Notes: a model not told the origin generated them from the sequence alone. A stretch of 64,000 nucleotides of DNA from Streptococcus vestibularis (GCA_010604095.1 JAABLG010000004.1:141334-205333); one strand, 5' to 3'. Counted from the stretch's first letter, positions 28,837 through 39,994 are shown. Translations and numbers: made by a program.

Positions 28837-31251
28837 ATGGCTAGAACGAAAAAAACAAAAAAGGGGACGGATTCTAAGAGCAGTAAGAAGCGGCCCACAA
28901 AAGCAGAATTAGACAGACAGAAGGCGATTAAGCGGATGCTATGGACCTTCTTTTTTGCCTTTGTCTTAATTTTCCCAGTCTTTCGATTGGGTTTCTTTGG
29001 GATAACACTCTACAATTTCTTTCGTGTGTTTGTAGGCAGTCTGGCTTATCCATTGATTTTTGCCATCTATGTCTATCTTTTTGGGTTTAAATGGTTGCGT
29101 AAACATAGCAATTATGTGACGGGATTTTGGATGGCTTTTGTAGGCCTCTTGATAGAGTTTCATGCCTATCTCTTTACCTTAGATCGTATGGATGGTCTAG
29201 ATATTTTCCCTGGAACGATGGATTTGCTTTTTGGGGAATTTGTGAGTGTGCAGGTAGCTCGCTTCACAGGGGGAGGTTTGTTAGGTGCTCTCTTGTATAA
29301 GCCTAGTTACTTCCTCTTTTCAAATCTTGGTAGTTTCATGATTGGTGGCTTGTTCATTCTCTTGGGTGCTTTTATTATGAGTCCCTGGGATGTTTTGGAT
29401 GTCATTGATTATGCTAAAGCAGTATGGCAACGAGGTGCTGAAAAGCGTTTGGAACGAACAGCTCAACGGCAGGAGAAGAAGGCAGAGCGTCAGGCCCAGA
29501 AAGAGCGTGAAGCGCAAGAACGTGCTGAGGAAGAACGTCTGGCTGATTTGACCGTTGATGAAGAGACTGGCGAAATTTTAGAGGACGAAGCAGAGGAATT
29601 ACCGAAAGAAGCCGAGATTTATACTCCCGAACCAGAAATCAGTGATTATGCCTCTGAGGTCTACGATGACAATTTTCCTCCAGAGGATTATGAGGATTTT
29701 CAAGCGAACGTCCCTCCTTATCCAGAAGATTTGCCAACCGAAGAGTTTCCACCATCTATGGTGGTTGAGGGCGATGATGCTCCTGTTGAGGTAGATTTTA
29801 CACCTAAGGAGCTCTTGCAGTACAAACTCCCTACTATCGATCTTTTTGCACCGGACAAACCTAAAAGTCAGTCTAAAGAGAAAAACATTGTTCGTAAGAA
29901 CATACGTATCCTTGAGGATACCTTCAAGAGTTTCAACATTGATGTCAAGGTTGAGCGGGCCGAAATTGGGCCATCTGTGACCAAGTACGAGGTCAAACCT
30001 GCTGTTGGGGTTCGGGTCAATCGTATATCCAATCTAGCGGATGACTTGGCTTTGGCTCTTGCCGCAAAAGATGTCCGTATTGAGGCGCCTATTCCTGGAA
30101 AATCTTTGGTTGGTATCGAAGTTCCTAACTCTGAGATTGCGACGGTGTCTTTCCGTGAACTTTGGGAGCAGGCTAAGACAGATCCTAATAAACTCTTGGA
30201 AGTTCCTCTTGGTAAGGCGGTTGACGGTTCGGCTCGTAGCTTTGATTTAGCTCGCATGCCTCACTTGTTAGTGGCTGGGTCAACAGGTTCTGGTAAATCA
30301 GTTGCGGTTAACGGAATCATCTCAAGTATTCTGATGAAGGCTCGCCCAGATCAGGTTAAGTTCCTTATGGTTGATCCTAAAATGGTTGAGCTCTCTGTTT
30401 ACAACGATATTCCCCATCTTCTCATCCCTGTGGTGACCAACCCACGTAAGGCGGCTAAGGCCTTACAAAAAGTGGTGGATGAGATGGAAAATCGTTACGA
30501 ACTCTTTAGTAAGTTTGGTGTACGTAACATCGCTGGCTACAATGCCAAAGTTGAAGACTGGAATGCCCAATCGCAAGAGAAACAGATTCCTTTGCCTTTG
30601 ATTGTGGTTATTGTCGATGAGTTAGCTGACTTGATGATGGTGGCCAGCAAGGAAGTGGAAGATGCTATCATCCGTCTGGGACAAAAGGCGCGTGCAGCAG
30701 GTATCCACATGATTCTTGCCACCCAACGTCCATCAGTTGATGTTATCTCTGGCTTAATTAAGGCCAATGTACCTTCTCGTGTGGCCTTTGCCGTGTCTTC
30801 TGGAACAGATAGTCGTACCATTTTGGATGAAAATGGAGCTGAAAAATTACTCGGACGTGGGGACATGCTTTTCAAACCTATTGATGAAAACCATCCCGTT
30901 CGTTTGCAAGGGTCTTTCATTTCTGATGATGATGTGGAACGCATTGTGACCTTTATCAAGGAACAAGCCTCAGCTGACTACGATGAGAGCTTCGACCCTG
31001 GTGATGTTTCTGAAAATGATTTTGGAGGAACTTCATCTGCCAATGGTGGGGGGTCAGAAGGCGATCCGCTTTTTGAGGAAGCTAAGGCTTTGGTATTGGA
31101 AACGCAAAAAGCAAGTGCATCCATGATTCAACGTCGTCTATCAGTTGGTTTCAACCGTGCCACTCGTTTGATGGAAGAATTGGAAGAAGCAGGTGTTATC
31201 GGACCAGCCGAAGGTACCAAACCTCGTAAGGTTTTGATGACTCAAGAATAA
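28837..31251 (+). CDS. ftsK: DNA translocase FtsK/SpoIIIE
   Basis: An 804-residue septal DNA pump that clears chromosomes from the division plane. Residues 35-190 hold about four membrane segments. A charged Glu/Pro-rich linker (about 190-335) follows, then the alpha/beta motor with Walker [10 protein letters not shown] near 481-489 and Walker [14 protein letters not shown] near 589-601, and the C-terminal gamma winged helix after residue 745 ([23 protein letters not shown]). The frame is open 31 codons further up, but [10 protein letters not shown] is the normal N-terminus. A -10 lies just 6 bases before this ATG, so the mRNA may be leaderless. Confidence 0.94.
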   Translation: MARTKKTKKGTDSKSSKKRPTKAELDRQKAIKRMLWTFFFAFVLIFPVFRLGFFGITLYNFFRVFVGSLAYPLIFAIYVYLFGFKWLRKHSNYVTGFWMAFVGLLIEFHAYLFTLDRMDGLDIFPGTMDLLFGEFVSVQVARFTGGGLLGALLYKPSYFLFSNLGSFMIGGLFILLGAFIMSPWDVLDVIDYAKAVWQRGAEKRLERTAQRQEKKAERQAQKEREAQERAEEERLADLTVDEETGEILEDEAEELPKEAEIYTPEPEISDYASEVYDDNFPPEDYEDFQANVPPYPEDLPTEEFPPSMVVEGDDAPVEVDFTPKELLQYKLPTIDLFAPDKPKSQSKEKNIVRKNIRILEDTFKSFNIDVKVERAEIGPSVTKYEVKPAVGVRVNRISNLADDLALALAAKDVRIEAPIPGKSLVGIEVPNSEIATVSFRELWEQAKTDPNKLLEVPLGKAVDGSARSFDLARMPHLLVAGSTGSGKSVAVNGIISSILMKARPDQVKFLMVDPKMVELSVYNDIPHLLIPVVTNPRKAAKALQKVVDEMENRYELFSKFGVRNIAGYNAKVEDWNAQSQEKQIPLPLIVVIVDELADLMMVASKEVEDAIIRLGQKARAAGIHMILATQRPSVDVISGLIKANVPSRVAFAVSSGTDSRTILDENGAEKLLGRGDMLFKPIDENHPVRLQGSFISDDDVERIVTFIKEQASADYDESFDPGDVSENDFGGTSSANGGGSEGDPLFEEAKALVLETQKASASMIQRRLSVGFNRATRLMEELEEAGVIGPAEGTKPRKVLMTQE

Positions 31252-31293
31252 TGATTTAAAGTGGCCTGTAGCCTATAATATTCTAAAATGACT

Positions 31294-31345
31294 AAAGGAT
31301 ATGAGAAATAACTGCGTTTAGTGGATTTCTCATATCCTTTTTTTA
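31294..31345 (+). terminator. strong terminator after ftsK
   Basis: AAAGGATATGAGAAAT (31294-31309) pairs perfectly with ATTTCTCATATCCTTT (31325-31340), then TTTTATT. Confidence 0.95.
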
Positions 31346-31374
31346 TTGGTAGGGAGAATAGTTCTTACTTTAGA

Positions 31375-31388
31375 AAAAAACGCTTTCA
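31375..31388. promoter_or_regulatory. cre-like CcpA site at the pulA promoter
   Basis: AAAAAACGCTTTCA fits the catabolite-responsive element pattern around a central CG. It overlaps the probable -35 (TTCAAA, 31385-31390) of pulA, a position expected to give repression by CcpA. Confidence 0.6.
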
Positions 31389-31405
31389 AATTCACCTTTA
31401 TTTTG

Positions 31406-31414
31406 TGTTATAAT
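31406..31414 (+). promoter_or_regulatory. extended -10 promoter of pulA
   Basis: TGT and TATAAT (31409-31414), with TTCAAA 18 bases upstream as a possible -35. Confidence 0.75.
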
Positions 31415-31450
31415 GAGTGTATGTATTACTTAGATAGAAAAGGAGAAAAA

Positions 31451-33646
31451 ATGGACAACAGGGTAATCGTTCATTTTCACAGTATGAACGGTGAATATTC
31501 AAAATATAGCATGTGGAGGTGGCTAGATGGCTACTGGGGAAAGGATGCGTTTTTTTCAGGCCAAGATGACTTTGGCTTAATTGGAGAAGTATCATTTCCA
31601 GCATCCCGTTTTATTGATTCTGTAAATTTGTTGGTAAAAAGCGGGAACTGGTCTAGTCAAACACATGATTATCATATTCGTCGTTTTTTGGGGGATGCTC
31701 CCAATGAGATTTGGTTGGTAGAGGGAGATCCTGAAGTTTACTATTCAAAGCCAGCTGCTTTAACTAGCAGTTGCTTTACTGAACGTGACCATCATGCCTT
31801 TGACATGGCCATTCGTAAGAAAGAATTCGATCAAAAATGGGGCTTTCAAGGCTGGTTAGGTCACAAATATCATGCCAAAGAAACAGAATTTCGTTTGTGG
31901 GCTCCTTTGGCTCATCGTGTTCAGGTCCTCATCTATAGAAAAGATGGAAAACGTCCTCGCATCATTAAAATGAAAAGAGGGACAAGTATCAACAAGGATC
32001 ACCATCAGTTAAATAATCAGGGTGTGTGGACAGCTAAAATCAAACAAAACTTAGATGGAGTGGCTTACCAATATCGTGTGTATCATGAAGAAAGATTCTA
32101 CCAAGACACACGAGATCCTTACAGCCTGGCACTTAGCTTAGATAACAAAAAGAGTCTGGTCGTTAATCCAGAACGAATGATTCCAAAGGGCTATCAAAAA
32201 GTCACAAAAGCCAATGCCCACTGGCGAACAAAAAATCCTTGTTCTGCAGTCATTTGTGAAATGCATATCCGTGACTTCTCTAAGTCAAAGACTTCAGGAG
32301 TCAAAGAAAAATACAGAGGAACCTACCTCGGTGCTTGTCAAGAGGGAACAAAGAATGCTCATGGTGATGTGACTGGATTTGATTACATCAAGGGCATGGG
32401 ATACAATTACATACAATTGCAACCTGTTTTTGACCACCATAAGACCTATGACGAAAAGGGCAATATCCTATACAACTGGGGATACGATCCTGAAAACTAT
32501 AATGTTCCCGATCGCCAGTTTGCCGCTGACCAAAAGAATCCTTTAGCCCCTATCTTAGAACTGAAGAATATGATTCAGGCCTATCATAAGGCAGGTATTG
32601 GAGTTATTATGGACGTTGTTTATAATCACACCTACTCTTCTTACAGTTCACCCTTCCAATTGTCTGTACCGGCTTATTATTACCGTATGCATGACAATGG
32701 TTCGTTTCAAGATGGTTCTGGTTGTGGAAATGAAACAGCGAGTGAAAAGGAAATGTTTCGTAAGTATATGATTGATTCCTTGACTTACTGGGTTGAAGAA
32801 TTTGGTGTTGATGGTTTTCGTTTTGACCTAATGGGATTGCATGATGTTGAAACAATGAATGCTGTCCGCTCAGCCATGGATGCTATTGATTCCCGTATTT
32901 TACTCTATGGTGAAGGATGGGATATGGGAATAGGTTTAGCCAGTGAACAAAAGGCTAAGAAGGATAATGCAGCCCTCCTTCCTCGTATAGGTTTCTTTAA
33001 TGACAATTCACGTGATGCCGTTAAAGGGGCAGAAGTATATGGCCATATCAGTAAAGGTTTTGTTTCAGGTGCTCCAACAGAAGATAAAATTGCTAAGAGT
33101 CTCTTGGGAAGTCGTGGCTTTGTCAATTACTTGATGCCAGGACAAGTATTAAATTATATTGAGGCTCATGATAATTATAATCTTAACGATCTCATGAATC
33201 ACTTACATCCTGAAGATTCTGAAGAAGATATTGAAAATCGTATTTACTTAGCTAATGCTTTAAATCTGAGCATGCAGGGAATGTGCTTCATGCAACTTGG
33301 TCAGGAGTTTCAACGGACTAAGATGGTGGGAACTGGACCTGATGGTGCCATTACCAATGAAGATGAACAACGTGCTATGAATAGCTATAATGCGCCAGAT
33401 GAAGTTAATCAGGTGGACTGGAACCAAGTTACGCTTAAAAAAACTTTGATTGCCAAGGTTGCTAAGTTGATTGAAAGAAAAAAAACAAGTCCTGAATTTT
33501 CATACCATAGTTTCGCAGAAATTTATGATAATCTTTTTGTATTTAAAGCGGAGTATGACTCAGGTATTGTGGAATTACATGTTTCTGGTCATCTAAATAA
33601 AGCATTTGTTTTTAACAATGTGAAAAAAAGTTTAGATATTTTCTGA
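31451..33646 (+). CDS. pulA: type I pullulanase / glycogen debranching enzyme
   Basis: A 731-residue glycoside hydrolase family 13 enzyme cutting alpha-1,6 branches of glycogen or limit dextrins. An N-terminal pullulan-binding-like region (about 1-105) is followed by a CBM48-type domain (HAKETEFRLWAPLAHRVQVLIY) and the catalytic barrel: VVYNHT, DGFRFDLMG (nucleophile Asp near 462), YGEGWD (acid Glu near 492) and IEAHDNYNLND. No signal peptide, so it acts inside on stored glycogen. The frame runs 35 codons upstream, but AAAAGGAG precedes ATG 31451. It sits directly before glgB with its own cre-controlled promoter. Confidence 0.9.
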   Translation: MDNRVIVHFHSMNGEYSKYSMWRWLDGYWGKDAFFSGQDDFGLIGEVSFPASRFIDSVNLLVKSGNWSSQTHDYHIRRFLGDAPNEIWLVEGDPEVYYSKPAALTSSCFTERDHHAFDMAIRKKEFDQKWGFQGWLGHKYHAKETEFRLWAPLAHRVQVLIYRKDGKRPRIIKMKRGTSINKDHHQLNNQGVWTAKIKQNLDGVAYQYRVYHEERFYQDTRDPYSLALSLDNKKSLVVNPERMIPKGYQKVTKANAHWRTKNPCSAVICEMHIRDFSKSKTSGVKEKYRGTYLGACQEGTKNAHGDVTGFDYIKGMGYNYIQLQPVFDHHKTYDEKGNILYNWGYDPENYNVPDRQFAADQKNPLAPILELKNMIQAYHKAGIGVIMDVVYNHTYSSYSSPFQLSVPAYYYRMHDNGSFQDGSGCGNETASEKEMFRKYMIDSLTYWVEEFGVDGFRFDLMGLHDVETMNAVRSAMDAIDSRILLYGEGWDMGIGLASEQKAKKDNAALLPRIGFFNDNSRDAVKGAEVYGHISKGFVSGAPTEDKIAKSLLGSRGFVNYLMPGQVLNYIEAHDNYNLNDLMNHLHPEDSEEDIENRIYLANALNLSMQGMCFMQLGQEFQRTKMVGTGPDGAITNEDEQRAMNSYNAPDEVNQVDWNQVTLKKTLIAKVAKLIERKKTSPEFSYHSFAEIYDNLFVFKAEYDSGIVELHVSGHLNKAFVFNNVKKSLDIF

Positions 33647-33665
33647 CAGGGCATAGAAAATATGA

Positions 33666-33671
33666 TATAAT
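33666..33671 (+). promoter_or_regulatory. -10 element of glgB
   Basis: TATAAT at 33666-33671, about 95 bases upstream of the glgB start and only 2 bases before the cre site. Confidence 0.65.
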
Positions 33672-33673
33672 TT

Positions 33674-33687
33674 AGTAAACGCTTACA
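33674..33687. promoter_or_regulatory. cre-like CcpA site at the glgB promoter
   Basis: AGTAAACGCTTACA contains the near-perfect palindrome GTAAACGCTTAC, a textbook cre core. It begins right after the -10 and covers the transcription start, so CcpA would block the glycogen operon on preferred sugars. Confidence 0.78.
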
Positions 33688-33767
33688 TAGAGGCTTTGAT
33701 AGCTCACGCATTATCTAGAAAAGTTTTAGTGTAGTAGAATTATCAATTTTCAGGAAGGAGAGATGAT

Positions 33768-35642
33768 ATGAAACATGATGAAGCTATGTATACATTTGGA
33801 ATAGGTGAGAATTTCCATTTACAAAATTATCTAGGTTCACATGAGATAGATGGTAGTGAAGAGGGCTATGTTTTCCGTGTCTGGGCACCCCATGCTGAAA
33901 ATGTTCAGGTGATTGGTGACTTTACAGGATGGTTTGACGAACCCTTAGACATGGTTAAAAATCATATTGGTGTTTGGGAGGTAACGTCAGACCTCCCAGA
34001 AGAAGGTCAGCTTTATAAGTTTTTGGTTAAGCGCAAGGGTGGTCAAGTGGTCGAAAAAATGGATCCTTTTGCCACTTACTTGGAACCTAGACCAGGAACA
34101 GGAGCTGTGATTCGTAAAAAAGTTGACAAAAAATGGAAAGATGGCCTTTGGATGGGCCGTCGTAAGCGTTTAGGTTTTCAAAAACGTCCCGTTAATATTT
34201 ATGAAGTTCACGCCTCTTCTTGGAAGTTAAAAGAAGACGGTCAACCATACACCTTTAAAGAACTCAAAGAAGAGTTGATTCCATACTTGGTTGAGATGAA
34301 ATACACACATGTTGAGTTTCTTCCTTTGATGGCTCACCCTCTAGGAATGAGTTGGGGTTATCAACTGATGGGGTATTTCGCTTTTGAACACACCTATGGT
34401 ACACCAGAAGAATTCCAAGACTTCGTTGAAGCTTGTCACCAAAATAACATTGGTGTTCTGGTAGACTGGGTTCCAGGGCATTTTACTCAAAACGATGATG
34501 CCTTGGCATACTTTGATGGAACGCCAACATTTGAGTATCAAGATCATGACCGTGCCCACAATTATCGTTGGGGAGCCTTGAATTTTGATTTAGGAAAAAA
34601 TCAAGTACAGTCTTTCCTTATCTCAAGTGCACTTTATTGGATTGAAAATTATCATATCGATGGTATCCGTGTAGATGCTGTATCTAATATGCTCTATTTG
34701 GACTACGATGAAGGTCCATGGCTACCAAATAGGGAAGGTGGAAATCGAAACTTAGAAGGCTATGGCTTCCTACAAAAATTGAACCGAGTCGTTAAAGAAC
34801 GTCATCCAGGTGTTATGATGATTGCTGAAGAATCAACGGCAGCAACACCCATTACTCAGCCTATTGAAGAAGGCGGTTTAGGCTTCGACTTCAAATGGAA
34901 CATGGGTTGGATGAATGATATTCTTAAGTTCTACGAAGAAGATCCAGTTTATCGTCAGTATGATTTCAATCTTATGACCTTCAGCTTCATGTACTGTTTC
35001 AATGAGCATTATGTCTTACCATTCTCACATGACGAAGTAGTACACGGTAAAAAGAGCATGATGCATAAGATGTGGGGCGATCGCTACAATCAATTTGCCG
35101 GCCTACGTAATCTCTATACTTATCAGCTTTGCCACCCAGGTAAAAAGTTGTTGTTCATGGGTTCTGAATTTGGCCAATTCCTAGAATGGAAGTATGACTA
35201 CCAATTGGAATGGGTGAACCTTGAAGATAAATTGAACCAACAAATGCAAGAATTTACTAGCTTTGCTAATGGTTTCTATAAAGACCATCGAGCATTGTGG
35301 CAGATAGATGATTCGTACAGCGGTTTGGAAATCATTGATGCTGATAACCGTGCTGAAAGTGTTCTGTCATTCATTCGTTGGAGTGAAAAGGGTGAGTTCT
35401 TGGTATGTGTCTTCAACTTGGCACCAGTAGAGCGTAGAAACTTCACCATTGGATTACCAGTAGCGGGTATCTACCAAGAAGTTCTTAACACTGAAATGGA
35501 AGAATTTGGTGGTGTTTGGAAAGAAGGAAATCCTAATACGAAGACGAAAAAATCTAAGTGGAAGGATTATGAAAATACCCTTACCTTCACTTTGCCTGCA
35601 CTTGGTGCAAGTATCTGGCGTGTGAAACGTCGTCTAAAATAA
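33768..35642 (+). CDS. glgB: 1,4-alpha-glucan (glycogen) branching enzyme
   Basis: A 624-residue GH13 enzyme making alpha-1,6 branches in glycogen. The CBM48 domain begins [19 protein letters not shown]. The catalytic barrel shows DGIRVDAV (nucleophile Asp near residue 303), MIAEEST (Glu near 355) and [13 protein letters not shown]. The C-terminal all-beta domain follows. GGAAGGAGAG precedes the ATG. It opens the glgBCDA operon; a cre site sits on its promoter. Confidence 0.96.
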   Translation: MKHDEAMYTFGIGENFHLQNYLGSHEIDGSEEGYVFRVWAPHAENVQVIGDFTGWFDEPLDMVKNHIGVWEVTSDLPEEGQLYKFLVKRKGGQVVEKMDPFATYLEPRPGTGAVIRKKVDKKWKDGLWMGRRKRLGFQKRPVNIYEVHASSWKLKEDGQPYTFKELKEELIPYLVEMKYTHVEFLPLMAHPLGMSWGYQLMGYFAFEHTYGTPEEFQDFVEACHQNNIGVLVDWVPGHFTQNDDALAYFDGTPTFEYQDHDRAHNYRWGALNFDLGKNQVQSFLISSALYWIENYHIDGIRVDAVSNMLYLDYDEGPWLPNREGGNRNLEGYGFLQKLNRVVKERHPGVMMIAEESTAATPITQPIEEGGLGFDFKWNMGWMNDILKFYEEDPVYRQYDFNLMTFSFMYCFNEHYVLPFSHDEVVHGKKSMMHKMWGDRYNQFAGLRNLYTYQLCHPGKKLLFMGSEFGQFLEWKYDYQLEWVNLEDKLNQQMQEFTSFANGFYKDHRALWQIDDSYSGLEIIDADNRAESVLSFIRWSEKGEFLVCVFNLAPVERRNFTIGLPVAGIYQEVLNTEMEEFGGVWKEGNPNTKTKKSKWKDYENTLTFTLPALGASIWRVKRRLK

Positions 35643-35812
35643 CATTTTTAGTAACGATTTAGTTTTGCTATTATCGTGGAACGTAACAATAGCTTTATAT
35701 TTATAATTTGTCATACTCAACTTCGTGAAAGAAAAACGTTAATAAGGAGTCTTATCCATCACCGTCTTTCTCTTCAAACGATTAGAGGCTAAAACTAATT
35801 GGAGGAATTTAC

Positions 35813-36955
35813 ATGAAAAATGAAATGTTGGCTTTGATTCTTGCCGGTGGGCAAGGAACTCGTCTTGGGAAATTGACCCAAAGCATTGCCAAACCTGCGG
35901 TACAATTTGGTGGTCGCTACCGTATCATTGACTTCGGTTTGTCTAACTGTGCCAACTCTGGCATTAACAATGTTGGTGTCATTACTCAGTACCAACCATT
36001 GGCTTTGAACAGCCATATTGGTAATGGTTCAAGTTGGGGCTTGGATGGTGTAAATTCTGGTGTTTCAATTCTTCAACCATATTCTGCAAGTGAAGGAAAC
36101 CGATGGTTTGAAGGAACTAGCCATGCCATCTACCAAAACATTGATTATATCGACACTATTAATCCTGAGTATGTCCTTATCTTGTCTGGTGACCATATCT
36201 ACAAAATGGACTATGATGAAATGCTAGAATCACATAAGGATCATAATGCTAGTCTTACGGTAGCTGTATTAGATGTACCACTTAAAGAAGCAAGTCGCTT
36301 TGGTATCATGAATACTGATGCAAATAATCGCATTGTAGAATTTGAAGAAAAACCAGAACATCCAAAATCTACGAAAGCATCAATGGGTATTTACATCTTT
36401 GACTGGAAACGTCTACGCAACATGTTGGTATCAGCAGAAAAAGGTGGCATTGAAATGTCAGACTTTGGTAAACATGTTATTCCTGCTTACTTGGAAACTG
36501 GGGAAAGCGTTTATGCCTATGAATTTTCAGGTTATTGGAAAGATGTCGGTACTATCGAATCCCTTTGGGAAGCAAATATGGAATACATTTCACCAGAAAA
36601 TGCTTTGGATAGCCGTAACCGCCAATGGAAGATTTACTCACGTAACATGATTGCTCCACCAAACTTCTTTGGTGAACATGCCCATGTTGAGGATTCCCTT
36701 GTAGTCGACGGTTCATTAGTTGATGGAACAGTTAAACATTCTGTCCTTTCAACCAATGCTCAAATTCGTGAAGGTGCTGTGGTTGAAGATTCAGTAATCA
36801 TGAGTGGTGCAGTCATTGCTAAAGGTGCAAAAATTAAACGTGCCATTATCGGTGAAGGAGCACACATTTCTGAAGGCGTTGAAATTGACGGAACAGAAGA
36901 AGTGCAAGTCGTAGGATACAATGAAGTAGTGGGGGTACCAAAAGATGAAGATTGA
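35813..36955 (+). CDS. glgC: glucose-1-phosphate adenylyltransferase, catalytic subunit
   Basis: A 380-residue enzyme making ADP-glucose from glucose-1-phosphate and ATP, the committed step of glycogen synthesis. The nucleotidyltransferase motif [15 protein letters not shown] with [15 protein letters not shown] is near residues 7-40, [11 protein letters not shown] near 124, and a left-handed beta-helix fills the C-terminus. TTGGAGGAA precedes the ATG. The 170-base gap after glgB carries a weak hairpin (GCTATT/AATAGC, 35667-35693). It overlaps glgD by 11 bases and probably forms a heterotetramer with it. Confidence 0.96.
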   Translation: MKNEMLALILAGGQGTRLGKLTQSIAKPAVQFGGRYRIIDFGLSNCANSGINNVGVITQYQPLALNSHIGNGSSWGLDGVNSGVSILQPYSASEGNRWFEGTSHAIYQNIDYIDTINPEYVLILSGDHIYKMDYDEMLESHKDHNASLTVAVLDVPLKEASRFGIMNTDANNRIVEFEEKPEHPKSTKASMGIYIFDWKRLRNMLVSAEKGGIEMSDFGKHVIPAYLETGESVYAYEFSGYWKDVGTIESLWEANMEYISPENALDSRNRQWKIYSRNMIAPPNFFGEHAHVEDSLVVDGSLVDGTVKHSVLSTNAQIREGAVVEDSVIMSGAVIAKGAKIKRAIIGEGAHISEGVEIDGTEEVQVVGYNEVVGVPKDED

Positions 36956-38081
36956 TAAATATTCTGCAATTCTAGGAAATACCGTAGGGTATCATGACAT
37001 GGATGGTTTGACGGCACACCGTCCTATTGCCAGCCTACCATTTGGTGGAAAATATCGCCTCATCGACTTCCCTCTCTCTAATTTGGCTAATGCTGGTATT
37101 CGTAGCGTCTTTGGTATCTTCCAAAACGAAAACATTAGCTCAGTTTTTGACCACATTCGTTCTGGTCGTGAGTGGGGCTTGTCTACTCTCTTGAGTCACT
37201 ACTACCTTGGTATTTACAATACTCCTGTTGAAAGCTCAACTGTTGATGAGGAATACTACCGTCAAATTTTGACTTATTTGAAACGTTCAGGATCAGATCA
37301 GACTGTAGCACTTAACAGTGATGTATTGGTTAACATTGACCTTAATCAAGTTTTCCACCTTCATAATACTACAGACCAAAAAATTACAGTAGTTTATAAG
37401 AAATTGCCAAAAGAACAGATTTCATCAGTTAACAGTGTGTTTGAAATCGATGAAACTGATAAGATTGTTTCGCATGAACTCTTCCAAGACAATGGTAAAG
37501 AAATTTATAACATGTCAACAGATATCTTTGTAGTTGACACTCCTTACTTGATTGAAAAATTGGAAGAAGAAGCTGCTAAGGAAGAACCTCGTAAACTACG
37601 CTATGTTCTTCGTGATTTGGCAGCTGCTGAGGGTGGATTCGCCTATGAATATACTGGCTATCTTTCAAATATCCATTCTGTAAAATCTTACTTTGACGCT
37701 AACTTGGATATGTTGGATACTCAAAAATTCTATTCACTCTTTGCTCCAAATCAAAAAGTGTATACAAAAGTGAAAAACGAAGAGCCAACTTACTACTCAA
37801 ATAGTTCTGATGTTAAACGTTCTCAGTTTGCATCTGGTTCTATTGTACGTGGTCATGTTGAAGATTCAGTAGTGTCTCGTAATGTAGACTTGCAAGAAGG
37901 TTCTAGTGTGACGCACTCTGTTGTTTTCCCTCGTGTTGAAATTGGTAAAAATGCAACTGTTGATTACGCTATCGTTGATAAAGGTGTTACAATTGCTGAT
38001 GGTGTAACCATTCGAGGAACTGAAAACAACCCTGTTGTTATTACAAAAGGAAGCGTTGTAACAGAGGATATTGTACGATGA
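36945..38081 (+). CDS. glgD: glucose-1-phosphate adenylyltransferase-like subunit GlgD
   Basis: A 378-residue paralogue of GlgC. It keeps the overall fold ([21 protein letters not shown] near residues 25-45; beta-helix at the end) but lacks the GGxGTRL loop, so it is expected to be a regulatory, not catalytic, subunit, as shown for Firmicute GlgCD pairs. It overlaps glgC by 11 and glgA by 4 bases, which points to fixed stoichiometry. Confidence 0.94.
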   Translation: MKIDKYSAILGNTVGYHDMDGLTAHRPIASLPFGGKYRLIDFPLSNLANAGIRSVFGIFQNENISSVFDHIRSGREWGLSTLLSHYYLGIYNTPVESSTVDEEYYRQILTYLKRSGSDQTVALNSDVLVNIDLNQVFHLHNTTDQKITVVYKKLPKEQISSVNSVFEIDETDKIVSHELFQDNGKEIYNMSTDIFVVDTPYLIEKLEEEAAKEEPRKLRYVLRDLAAAEGGFAYEYTGYLSNIHSVKSYFDANLDMLDTQKFYSLFAPNQKVYTKVKNEEPTYYSNSSDVKRSQFASGSIVRGHVEDSVVSRNVDLQEGSSVTHSVVFPRVEIGKNATVDYAIVDKGVTIADGVTIRGTENNPVVITKGSVVTEDIVR

Positions 38082-39508
38082 AAGTTTTATTTGTAGCAGC
38101 TGAAGGTGCACCTTTTGCTAAAACAGGTGGTCTTGGTGATGTAATCGGTGCTCTTCCTAAATCATTAGTTAAAGATGGAAATGAAGTTGCTGTTATTCTT
38201 CCTTACTACAATATGATTGCCGCAAAATTTGGTGATCAAATGGAAGATTTAGGCTACTTCTACACGAAATTGGGATGGCGTTGGCAATATGTTGGCATGA
38301 AGAAAACCACCCATGAAGGTGTTGACTTCTACTTCGTGGATAACGAACAATACTTCAATCGTGGAACAGTTTATGGTGAATGGGATGACGGCGAACGTTT
38401 TGCTTATTTCCAATTGGCAGCCTTGGAGTTAATGGAAAAAATTGACTTCATTCCAGATGTTCTTCATGTGCATGATTACCACACAGCCATGATTCCTTTC
38501 TTGCTTAAGGAAAAATACCACTGGATTAAAGCCTATAAAAATATCAGGACTGTCTTTACCATTCATAATATTGAATTCCAAGGTCAATTTGATAGTGGCA
38601 TGTTGGGCGATCTTTTCGGCGTGGGCTATGAACGTTATGAAGATGGAACACTTCGTTGGAACAACTGTCTCAACTGGATGAAAGCTGCTGTGCTTTATGC
38701 CGATCGTGTAACAACTGTTTCACCATCATATGCAGAAGAAATTAAAACACCTGAATTTGGTAAAGGCCTAGACCAAATTATGCGTATGGAATCAGGTAAG
38801 TTATCTGGTATTGTTAATGGTATCGATACAGACCTCCTTGACCCAGAAACAGATACTCATATTCCTTATCATTTTTCCGTTAAAGATTTGTCTGGTAAGG
38901 CCAAAGATAAAGCTGCCCTTCAAGAACGTGTTGGCTTGCCGGTACGCAAAGACGTCCCTTTGATTGGTATGGTTTCACGTTTGACTGACCAAAAAGGATT
39001 TGACTTGGTTGTTAATGAATTGCATAACATTTTGCAACATGATGTTCAGGTTGTTCTTTTGGGAACAGGTTATGGCGATTATGAACATTCTTTCTCTTGG
39101 TTTGGACAAGCCTATCCTCAAAAAATGTCAGCCAATATCACATTTAACCTTGAATTGGCACAACAAATTTATGCAGGCTGTGACATTTTCCTAATGCCTT
39201 CTGCTTTTGAACCATGTGGACTTTCTCAAATGATGTCTATGCGTTACGGTACTTTGCCAGTAGTTAGCGAAGTCGGTGGCTTGCGCGATACGGTTGAACC
39301 CTACAACGCTGTTACTGGTGAGGGTACAGGTTTCTCATTTGGTAACTTCTCTGGTTACTGGATGGTACAAACCCTTGAAAAAGCGCTTGATCTTTATGAA
39401 GATGATCCTAAGGCTTGGAGAAAATTGCAAGATAATGCAATGACTCGTGACTTCTCATGGGATACTGCAAGCTTGGCATATGTTGATTTATATAAGCAAT
39501 TAGTTTAA
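38078..39508 (+). CDS. glgA: glycogen synthase (ADP-glucose)
   Basis: A 476-residue GT5 glycosyltransferase that adds glucose from ADP-glucose to glycogen. The N-terminal [16 protein letters not shown] motif (about residues 15-30) binds ADP-glucose; the C-terminal Rossmann half has [14 protein letters not shown] and the [23 protein letters not shown] motif. Starts within the glgD stop (ATGA). A strong hairpin follows, separating it from glgP. Confidence 0.96.
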   Translation: MKVLFVAAEGAPFAKTGGLGDVIGALPKSLVKDGNEVAVILPYYNMIAAKFGDQMEDLGYFYTKLGWRWQYVGMKKTTHEGVDFYFVDNEQYFNRGTVYGEWDDGERFAYFQLAALELMEKIDFIPDVLHVHDYHTAMIPFLLKEKYHWIKAYKNIRTVFTIHNIEFQGQFDSGMLGDLFGVGYERYEDGTLRWNNCLNWMKAAVLYADRVTTVSPSYAEEIKTPEFGKGLDQIMRMESGKLSGIVNGIDTDLLDPETDTHIPYHFSVKDLSGKAKDKAALQERVGLPVRKDVPLIGMVSRLTDQKGFDLVVNELHNILQHDVQVVLLGTGYGDYEHSFSWFGQAYPQKMSANITFNLELAQQIYAGCDIFLMPSAFEPCGLSQMMSMRYGTLPVVSEVGGLRDTVEPYNAVTGEGTGFSFGNFSGYWMVQTLEKALDLYEDDPKAWRKLQDNAMTRDFSWDTASLAYVDLYKQLV

Positions 39509-39514
39509 AACGAT

Positions 39515-39547
39515 GATAACTTTTCTCAATTTGAGAAAAGTTATTTC
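39515..39547 (+). terminator. terminator after glgA
   Basis: ATAACTTTTCTC pairs with GAGAAAAGTTAT around a short AATT(T) loop; the tail is only moderately T-rich, so some read-through into glgP is possible. Confidence 0.75.
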
Positions 39548-39608
39548 GTGTCATGAGAAAGATTACTCACATTTTAACCATGACAGAGAATGTCTTGTAA
39601 AGGCGAAT

Positions 39609-39643
39609 GAAGTTCTAGAACTTCTTCACAAAGTTCATTTTTT
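39609..39643 (+). other. palindrome and terminator-like hairpin upstream of the glgP promoter
   Basis: GAAGTTCTAGAACTTC (39609-39624) is a perfect 16-bp palindrome. Overlapping it, GAACTT (39618-39623) pairs with AAGTTC (39631-39636) followed by ATTTTTT. The two foldings exclude each other. It could be a second terminator for the glg operon or an operator. Confidence 0.45.
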
Positions 39644-39667
39644 AACCTACAAGGATTTGCTTTGATG

Positions 39668-39676
39668 TGGTATAAT
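39668..39676 (+). promoter_or_regulatory. extended -10 promoter of glgP
   Basis: TGG and TATAAT (39671-39676). The start near 39683 leaves a leader of about 310 nt before glgP. Confidence 0.7.
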
Positions 39677-39682
39677 CTACAT

Positions 39683-39994
39683 AACTAGTATGTAGTCTGC
39701 TTGAACATACTAGAATACGAAGAGATATTCTCCTAAAAATAAGTGATGACATTCTCCTCATATTACTTTGTGATTGGGATGATAGGTCTTATCTAATAAC
39801 GCCTTTAAAAGGGGCAATGTGATCTTAGTCCTCTCTGCTGTCTATGATTGGTGTTTTATCAGAAAAAGATTTCCCCTTTCGTCTGTGCCATTAATTATGG
39901 TAACTCTCGAAATAGGATGTCCTATTTAGGGGATGTCTTGTGATTTACTGCTTTAAATTGCATTTGAGATAATGGCAATTAAGAAAGGATTTCT
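39683..39994 (+). ncRNA. long structured 5' leader of glgP (or embedded sRNA)
   Basis: About 310 nt without a credible ORF. Hairpin CTAGTATGT/ACATACTAG lies close to the predicted start. Two copies of ATTCTCCT (39727-39734 and 39751-39758), complementary to ribosome sites, follow. AAAAGGGG near 39816 can pair with CCCCTTT near 39875, and AAATAGGA-TG-TCCTATTT is at 39910-39927. No known riboswitch was recognised. The ribosome site AGAAAGGA precedes the glgP ATG. Confidence 0.5.
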
